From Chloroflexota bacterium (GTDB lineage: Bacteria > Chloroflexota > UBA6077 > FW602-bin22 > CADDYW01): a DNA stretch of 64,000 bases. The position numbers and the translations under genes were made by a program. Under the pieces are notes generated by a model. The model did not search any database. It had not been told where the DNA came from and saw nothing but the letters and a program-made list of their open reading frames with translations. Below, in pieces: positions 58,746-64,000 of this stretch. The stretch spans positions 1-64,000 of the forward strand of contig CADDYW010000001.1 of assembly GCA_902810745.1 (NCBI GenBank). Direction: 5' to 3'. Positions within the stretch are counted from its first letter, which is position 1. Each line of letters begins with the position of its first letter.

Positions 58746-59051
58746 TCAATCCTTGAGGAGGTGGATGTCATCGACGTCGATGCTGGCGCGCGCCCGGAAG
58801 ATCGCGACAATGATCGCCAACCCGACCACGACCTCGGCCGCTGCGATCGTCATGATAAAGAAGACGATGACCTGTCCGTTCAAGGATCCCAGGTACCGGG
58901 CGAACGAGACGAAGGTGAGGTTGGCCGCGTTCAACATCAGCTCGATCGACATGAACATGATCAAAGGATTCTTGCGATACAGAAAGCCGAAGATTCCAAT
59001 GGTGAAGAGCAGGGCACTGAGCATTAGATAGTAGGGTAATGGAGCGAGCAA
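58746..59051 (-). CDS. nuoK: NADH-quinone oxidoreductase subunit K
   Basis: 101 aa, three membrane spans, with [24 protein letters not shown] carrying the conserved Glu for proton transfer, and [16 protein letters not shown] start four bases after GGAGG. It lies 106 bases after nuoJ. Confidence 0.95.
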   Translation of the reverse strand: MLAPLPYYLMLSALLFTIGIFGFLYRKNPLIMFMSIELMLNAANLTFVSFARYLGSLNGQVIVFFIMTIAAAEVVVGLAIIVAIFRARASIDVDDIHLLKD

Positions 59052-59157
59052 AGTCCCTCCTTAGAGCATTTGTCAGCGCGACGTGACCCCGGACACCGTC
59101 ACTGTTTCGAAACCTACCCACGGCCGCCGCCACGGAACGAGCACGTCGCCGTCACCT

Positions 59158-59667
59158 TCACTGCAATCGGCGCTTGGCGAGGACCGTTGCGCCGACGATT
59201 GCCACGAGCAGCAGGATCGACGTGACCTCGAACGGAAAGAGGTATTGGCTATATAGCAATCCTCCGATCGCCTGCGCATTCTCGCTCCAGTCGACCGGCG
59301 GGGGCGTGGTTGGCGATGAGACCGTCGCGAAGACACCCGACAGAATCGCCGCCGCGACCTCGGCAAGCAGAACGACCGCCAGGATCCCCGCGATCCAGGG
59401 CTGGCCACGTAGCCGATCCGGAGTTTCGGCCTGACTCGGGTTCAAGAGTGTCACCACGAACAGGAACAGGACCATGATGGCCCCGGCATACACGATCACC
59501 TGGACGACGGCGAGAAAGTCGGCATTCAGGCTGAGATAGAGCAGTGCCACGCAAAACAGATTTGCCACCAGGAACAGCGCACTGTGGACCGCGTTGCGTG
59601 ACACCACCATCCCGATGGCACCTACGATCGCGACGATACCGATGATGAAGAACGCAATCAATCCCAT
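59158..59667 (-). CDS. nuoJ: NADH-quinone oxidoreductase subunit J
   Basis: 169 aa with about five membrane spans. FLAVVQVIVYAGAIMVLFLFVVTLL is the family signature. ATG start three bases after the nuoI stop. Confidence 0.94.
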   Translation of the reverse strand: MGLIAFFIIGIVAIVGAIGMVVSRNAVHSALFLVANLFCVALLYLSLNADFLAVVQVIVYAGAIMVLFLFVVTLLNPSQAETPDRLRGQPWIAGILAVVLLAEVAAAILSGVFATVSSPTTPPPVDWSENAQAIGGLLYSQYLFPFEVTSILLLVAIVGATVLAKRRLQ

Positions 59668-59670
59668 GGG

Positions 59671-60138
59671 CTATTCCTTGGCCTTCACTGGAGGCGGAAC
59701 AAGCAGCCGATCCTTGGTATAGATGAAATCGGGCCGCTCGTAGTCAGCAAGCTCATAGTCGTGCCCGAGTACAATCGCCTGAGTGGGACACGCCTCCTGG
59801 CAGTAGCCGCAAAAGATGCAGCGGATCATGTTGATCTCATACCGCTTCGCGTAGCGCTCGCCGGGAGAATAGCGCTCCTCGTCGGTATTTTCCGCCGCTT
59901 CCACGTAGATCGCCTGCGCCGGGCATGCCGCGGCGCAAAGCGAGCACCCGATGCACCTCTCCAGGCCATTGTCGTAGCGTAGCAGTCGATGCCTTCCCTT
60001 GAATCGAGGAAACATCGGTCGCTTCTGCTCCGGATACGACAGCGTGACCGGCTTCTTGAACAGGTGCTTCGAGGTCGTCCAGAGCCCTTTCGCGATGCTG
60101 ACGATGTCCTCGCCAAGGTCAGACCTGTCGGTACTCAT
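59671..60138 (-). CDS. nuoI: NADH-quinone oxidoreductase subunit I
   Basis: 155 aa, peripheral subunit with two [4Fe-4S] clusters: [16 protein letters not shown] (C62, C65, C68, C72) and [16 protein letters not shown] (C107, C110, C113, C117). It passes electrons toward the quinone site. N-terminal amphipathic region as in the family. Confidence 0.96.
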   Translation of the reverse strand: MSTDRSDLGEDIVSIAKGLWTTSKHLFKKPVTLSYPEQKRPMFPRFKGRHRLLRYDNGLERCIGCSLCAAACPAQAIYVEAAENTDEERYSPGERYAKRYEINMIRCIFCGYCQEACPTQAIVLGHDYELADYERPDFIYTKDRLLVPPPVKAKE

Positions 60139-60172
60139 CGCCGTCTTCCTTTCCTCTTCCTCTGCCCCGTCC

Positions 60173-61168
60173 TCACGTCAGAATGAGAATGCCCCCCGCT
60201 GTCAGAATGATGTTCAGCAGCGCAAGCGGGAGCAAGACCTTCCAACCAAAGTTCATCAGGCGGTCATACCGGAGGCGGGGAAGCGTTGCCCGCAGCCAGA
60301 CGAACACGCACATGAAGATGAACACCTTGATGAAAAACCACCACGGACCGTCGATCAGCCCAAACGGGCCGTGCCACCCGCCAAAAAACAGCGTCGTCGC
60401 GATGGAGCTGACCGTGATCATGTTGATGTATTCGGCCATGAAGAACATCGCGAACTTCATCCCGCTGTACTCGGTGTGATAGCCTGCCACCAGCTCGGTC
60501 TCCGCCTCCGGGAGATCGAACGGAGCCCGATTCGTCTCGGCGATGGCCGAGATAAAGTAGATGATGAAGCCCAGTGGCTGCAGGAAGATAAACCACGTCG
60601 TCCGCTGAGCGTCGACGATGTCGGTCAGCCGCAGTGTTCCGGTGATCATCAGAACGCCGACCAGCGAGAGACCGAGGGCAAGCTCGTAGCTGATCATCTG
60701 GGCCGACGAACGGATCCCACCGAGCAGCGAGTACTTGTTATTTGACGACCAGCCCGCGAGGACGATCCCGTAGATTCCCAGCGACGTGACCCCGAGCACG
60801 TACAGCAGCGCCACGTTGACGTCCGCTAGCTCCAGGCCGATCGGCTGTCCAAAGAGATTGATCGTTGGTCCAACCGGAATTACCGCGAACGCGCACAACG
60901 CCATGACCGTGGCAATCAGCGGCGCAAGGGTAAATACTATCCGGTCTGCGCCCCGGGGTGCCGTATCTTCCTTGAATGCCAGCTTGATTCCATCGGCCAG
61001 CGGCTGGAGCAATCCCCACGGTCCCACGCGGTTCGGCCCGTAGCGGACCTGCATCCCGGCGACCAGCTTGCGCTCGAGCAGCGTGGCGTAGGCGAATCCA
61101 GTGAGCAGGATGCCAAGGATCAGAATGCTCTTGATGACCGCAACGAGCAGAAAGACGCCAGTGCTCAT
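60173..61168 (-). CDS. nuoH: NADH-quinone oxidoreductase subunit H
   Basis: 331 aa with about eight membrane spans, forming part of the quinone chamber. [34 protein letters not shown] (about residues 30-63) and [20 protein letters not shown] are textbook family segments. ATG start six bases after nuoG. Confidence 0.96.
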   Translation of the reverse strand: MSTGVFLLVAVIKSILILGILLTGFAYATLLERKLVAGMQVRYGPNRVGPWGLLQPLADGIKLAFKEDTAPRGADRIVFTLAPLIATVMALCAFAVIPVGPTINLFGQPIGLELADVNVALLYVLGVTSLGIYGIVLAGWSSNNKYSLLGGIRSSAQMISYELALGLSLVGVLMITGTLRLTDIVDAQRTTWFIFLQPLGFIIYFISAIAETNRAPFDLPEAETELVAGYHTEYSGMKFAMFFMAEYINMITVSSIATTLFFGGWHGPFGLIDGPWWFFIKVFIFMCVFVWLRATLPRLRYDRLMNFGWKVLLPLALLNIILTAGGILILT

Positions 61169-61174
61169 CTCCCG

Positions 61175-63469
61175 CTACCCTCGCACCGAGGTTTCACCCG
61201 CCGCGACTGGCGCACAGGTGAAGCTTTCCTCCTCATTACCGTAGAGCGACTCCGACCCAGAGCCATCTGCTGCCCAACGGGGCCACTGTAGGCCGTGCAG
61301 TCCCAATCGTCCCAGGGTGATGCCGTGATAGATCGGCGCCGCCAGCGCGATCTCTGCCAGGACGTCGGCACTGGTCTGGTAGTCAAAGTCGCCGCCGAGG
61401 GCGATACCGACATCTCGAATGATTCGCCAGTCCGGACGCGCTTCGCCACGCGGCTTGACCCCTACCTGAAGACGTTGAATCCGGCGTTCGAGGTTGGTAT
61501 AGGTACCGTCCTTCTCGCCAAATGCACATCCCGGCAGAACGATCGTCGCCTGCTTCGCCGTTTCGGTCAGGAAGATGTCCTGCACGATCAGAACGTCGAC
61601 GCGCTCCAGGGCCGCCCGCACGGCGGCGGCGTCGGCGCTGCCCAGTGGATCGTGGCCGATCAGATACAGCACGCTCAAACCACCGTCTCGGGCCCGCGCA
61701 AGCATCTCGGAACCCGTGAGACCAGGCTCGGATGGAACCGGTCGTCCCCAGAGATCCGCCAGTGCCTGGCGCGCCTCCACATCGCTGATCGAACGCTGAC
61801 CCGGCAGGCGATCCGGTACCGCTCCCACGTCGATCATCCCCTGCTCGTTCGTCTCGGCGACGAGCGGATAGACACCTGCCCCCGTCCGACCGATCTGGCC
61901 ACAGAGCAAGGCCAGGTTGACCAGGGCATCTGCGAGCCCGCTCGGGGAGCTGCGACGACGGAAGAGAATACTCGCATTCGCTGCTCCGGCGTACAGCTGC
62001 GCCACCGCGTCGATCTGCTCTCGCGGAACCTCGGCCTTTGACGCCAGTGCATCCAGGTCGAGCTTCGCAGCCCACGAGAGGACCGCCTCGGCATCGCGGA
62101 CTCGGTTCTGGACAAAGTCGCCTCTGACGAGATCGCCCTGCACCACGGCGCCTAGCAACGCGTGTGCGACGTCGACCACGGCCTCACGCTCGGTCTTTAG
62201 CCAGAGCGCCGCGTAACGCACCAGATCGATCTTCTCCGGTCCGATCACGACGATCTTTGCCCCTCGGTCCGCGGCTTTCTTGAGGCGAAGATCCAGGACT
62301 GGCTGCTCGACGATGGGATTGACGTCGGCCAGAATGATCACATTCGCCCGTTCCAGACCGACGATCGACCCGCTCGCCGCATCGAATCGGAGGGGAGTGG
62401 AGGGCGGGTGCGCCGCGAGCGTGTAATCCACGTTATTTGTCCCGATGGCCGTGCGCATCAGCTTCTGTAGGAGGTATCCCTCTTCGTTCGTCCCCTTCGG
62501 CGAAGCGACCGCAGCGATGGCACCTGGCCCGCGCTTGACCAGCATCTCCTGAATCCGGTCGCGGACCTCGACGATGGCTTCGTCCCAGGTAGCTGGCTGC
62601 AGCTCGCCGTTCCGACGGATCAGAGGCTGAGTCAGACGATCCGGGCTCGCCACGAACTGGTAGGTAAAGCGACCACGGTCACAGAGCCAGCCGTCGTCGA
62701 CGGGCGTGTTCTCACGAGACAGGATGCGCTTGATCTCGTTGTTTCGAACGGTAAGATTGACGTTGCAGCCCACCGGGCAGAGAGAGCACACCGTCCCGAC
62801 CGTCTTCACGTCGATATCCCACGGACGCGCGCGGAAGCGGTACAGGCTGCTGGTCAGCGCTCCAACCGGGCAAATCTCGATCGTGTTCCCCGAGAAGGGA
62901 GAATCGAAGGTTCGGCCTTCCATGACGCCGATCTGACTCCAAGAGCCCCGCTCGAGGACGGTGAGCGTCTCGTCGCCCGCGATCTCGCGAGTGAAGCGGA
63001 CGCAGCGGTAGCACATGATGCACCGCTCGCGGTCGAGCAGAATCTTGTCACTCAGGGGGATCGGCTTCACAAAGTGCCGCTTCATCTCGGCGAAACGACT
63101 GGTACCGCGGCCGTACCCAAACGTGTTATCCTGCAGTGGGCACTCTCCGCCCTTGTCACAGACCGGACAGTCGAGCGGATGGTTGAGGAGCAGAAACTCG
63201 ATCGTGGCGTTCTGCCCGGCGATCGCGCGCGGCGAGTTCGTCCGAACCACCATTCCGTCGGCAACGGGTGTCGTGCACGCCGTCTGGAGCTTCGGCGCCT
63301 TCTCGATCTCGACCAGGCACATGCGGCAGGCGCCGACCGGTTTCATCTTCGGGTGGTAACAGAAAACCGGAATGTCGATTCCAACCAGCTTCGCCGCATC
63401 GACGAGAATCATACCCTTGGGAAGCTGATACTCTCGGCCATTGATTGTAACTTTGACGGTATTATCCAC
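61175..63469 (-). CDS. nuoG: NADH-quinone oxidoreductase subunit G
   Basis: 764 aa. The N-terminal ferredoxin-like domain has the [2Fe-2S] ligands C37, C48, C51, C65. Then come the His-ligated cluster N5 (H97, C101, C104, C110), cluster N4 (C150, C153, C156, C200) and an additional CxxCxxxC...C site (C228, C231, C235, C263) matching N7, found only in some bacteria. The rest is a molybdopterin-oxidoreductase-like domain. The GTG 63469 lies five bases after AGGAG; GTG 63475 sits against it and is less likely. Confidence 0.95.
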   Translation of the reverse strand: MDNTVKVTINGREYQLPKGMILVDAAKLVGIDIPVFCYHPKMKPVGACRMCLVEIEKAPKLQTACTTPVADGMVVRTNSPRAIAGQNATIEFLLLNHPLDCPVCDKGGECPLQDNTFGYGRGTSRFAEMKRHFVKPIPLSDKILLDRERCIMCYRCVRFTREIAGDETLTVLERGSWSQIGVMEGRTFDSPFSGNTIEICPVGALTSSLYRFRARPWDIDVKTVGTVCSLCPVGCNVNLTVRNNEIKRILSRENTPVDDGWLCDRGRFTYQFVASPDRLTQPLIRRNGELQPATWDEAIVEVRDRIQEMLVKRGPGAIAAVASPKGTNEEGYLLQKLMRTAIGTNNVDYTLAAHPPSTPLRFDAASGSIVGLERANVIILADVNPIVEQPVLDLRLKKAADRGAKIVVIGPEKIDLVRYAALWLKTEREAVVDVAHALLGAVVQGDLVRGDFVQNRVRDAEAVLSWAAKLDLDALASKAEVPREQIDAVAQLYAGAANASILFRRRSSPSGLADALVNLALLCGQIGRTGAGVYPLVAETNEQGMIDVGAVPDRLPGQRSISDVEARQALADLWGRPVPSEPGLTGSEMLARARDGGLSVLYLIGHDPLGSADAAAVRAALERVDVLIVQDIFLTETAKQATIVLPGCAFGEKDGTYTNLERRIQRLQVGVKPRGEARPDWRIIRDVGIALGGDFDYQTSADVLAEIALAAPIYHGITLGRLGLHGLQWPRWAADGSGSESLYGNEEESFTCAPVAAGETSVRG

Positions 63470-63554
63470 GTCCACTCCTGACCCGCTTCTGCGCCTGCTC
63501 TTGCCCGCTCCGCTTCACCTTGGGCACATCCGGGCGATCGATGAGCTTCATCAT
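63462..63554 (-). CDS. Small coupled ORF between nuoF and nuoG
   Basis: 30 codons, very basic (MMKLIDRPDVPKVKRSG...). Its ATG overlaps the nuoF stop (TAATG), and its stop lies just inside nuoG, in another frame. It has no Shine-Dalgarno and no known homologue that I recognise. It might be a coupling leader or a small accessory peptide, or it may only bridge ribosomes from nuoF to nuoG. Confidence 0.3.
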   Translation of the reverse strand: MMKLIDRPDVPKVKRSGQEQAQKRVRSGRG

Positions 63555-64000
63555 TACGTCGCGACGAGCACGCGATTGACCAGACATTGCCCGGTCTTGG
63601 CGTGATATTCGAACTCCTCTCGGAACAGCCTGATCCCACTCGTCACGCAGCTCGTCGAAGCATCGCCGAGTGCGCACAGGGTGATGTTCGGCGGCCCAAA
63701 TCCAATCGTCTTGGCGACCCGGTCAAGCTGGTCGATGTCAGACGAATCGGCGTCACCATTCGTGATCCGCCGTAGGAGCTTGACCATCCACATCGTCCCT
63801 TCGCGGCAGGGAGTACACTTGCCGCAGGATTCGTGGTTGTAGAACTCCTCGATTCGCCGTACCGCGCACGGGATGCAGGTTCGGTCGTTCATGACGATCA
63901 CGCCTCCCGAGCCCAGCATCGATCCAAGACTGGCCAGTGTGTCGAAATCCATCTTTATGTCAAGATTTTCGCCGCTGAGCATCGCCGCCGACGATCCGCC
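63554..64000 (-). CDS. nuoF: NADH-quinone oxidoreductase subunit F (partial)
   Basis: The C-terminal 148 residues of NuoF; the rest lies beyond the right edge. The GSMLGSGGVIVMN segment and the [4Fe-4S] ligand motif SCGKCTPCREGT with a last Cys in LCALGDAS mark the N3 cluster that takes electrons from FMN. The stop TAA overlaps the ATG of the 30-codon ORF. Confidence 0.93.
   Translation of the reverse strand, partial: GGSSAAMLSGENLDIKMDFDTLASLGSMLGSGGVIVMNDRTCIPCAVRRIEEFYNHESCGKCTPCREGTMWMVKLLRRITNGDADSSDIDQLDRVAKTIGFGPPNITLCALGDASTSCVTSGIRLFREEFEYHAKTGQCLVNRVLVAT

Overview
The window reads as chromosomal DNA from a moderately GC-rich bacterium, most likely a member of the Chloroflexota and possibly of the Thermomicrobia side. 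The reasons are a DUF951 protein, a YvcK protein with an N-terminal membrane anchor, secreted and membrane proteins with cysteine or tryptophan-rich modules that I associate with Chloroflexota, a likely F420-linked oxidoreductase, frequent GTG/TTG starts, and a 14-subunit type nuo operon. The assignment is inferred from gene content. A 16S search would settle it.

Layout. (1) 1-6460: a complete rRNA operon on the minus strand, ordered 16S, tRNA-Ile, tRNA-Ala, 23S, 5S, terminator, tRNA-Glu. It is driven by two tandem sigma-70-type promoters just behind recR. Leader and trailer of both large rRNAs are complementary, giving processing stalks for RNase III. (2) 6456-22725: housekeeping genes. These are recR (minus), then fabF-rnc-smc, dnaE with a small holin-like membrane protein and yvcK, a convergent TreT-like trehalose synthase, and pyrF-DUF951-MFS-small protein. 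(3) 22726-35310: tRNA-Lys with its terminator, then a more accessory stretch: APC permease, MarC protein, a secreted HExxH protein, a two-gene operon for a Cys-motif/zinc-ribbon membrane protein and a winged-helix-like partner, a PLP decarboxylase, folC followed by a PPOX-nitroreductase fusion, and a GlcE-like FAD protein. (4) 35402-47240: a division and cell-wall (dcw) cluster, rsmH-ftsL-ftsI-mraY-murD-ftsW-murG-cvpA-like-murC-murB-ftsQ. It is tightly overlapped and lacks murE, murF, ddl, ftsA and ftsZ. (5) 47234-53556: two copies of a roughly 111-bp palindromic element bracket a small conserved-looking protein, two MFS transporters, a HAD protein and a bifunctional homocysteine methyltransferase/MTHFR. 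(6) 53688-64000: a minus-strand complex I operon, nuoF(partial)-G-H-I-J-K-L-M-N, with a 30-codon ORF coupled between nuoF and nuoG.

How the genes work together. RNase III (rnc) would process the rRNA stalks seen in the same window. The dcw cluster makes and flips lipid II and builds the septal machinery. The nuo operon makes the proton-pumping NADH:quinone oxidoreductase. YvcK, the cell-wall genes and the trehalose synthase all touch sugar-nucleotide metabolism.

The most unusual signals are: two essential genes (rnc and the ftsL-like gene) with no ATG/GTG/TTG start before their defining domain, both with a Shine-Dalgarno followed by CCG-ATC-GA; an Asp-to-Gln change at a catalytic position of RNase III; a hairpin insertion in 23S rRNA built from a TGAGTGC-type repeat; and a two-copy palindromic element with a compensatory base-pair change.
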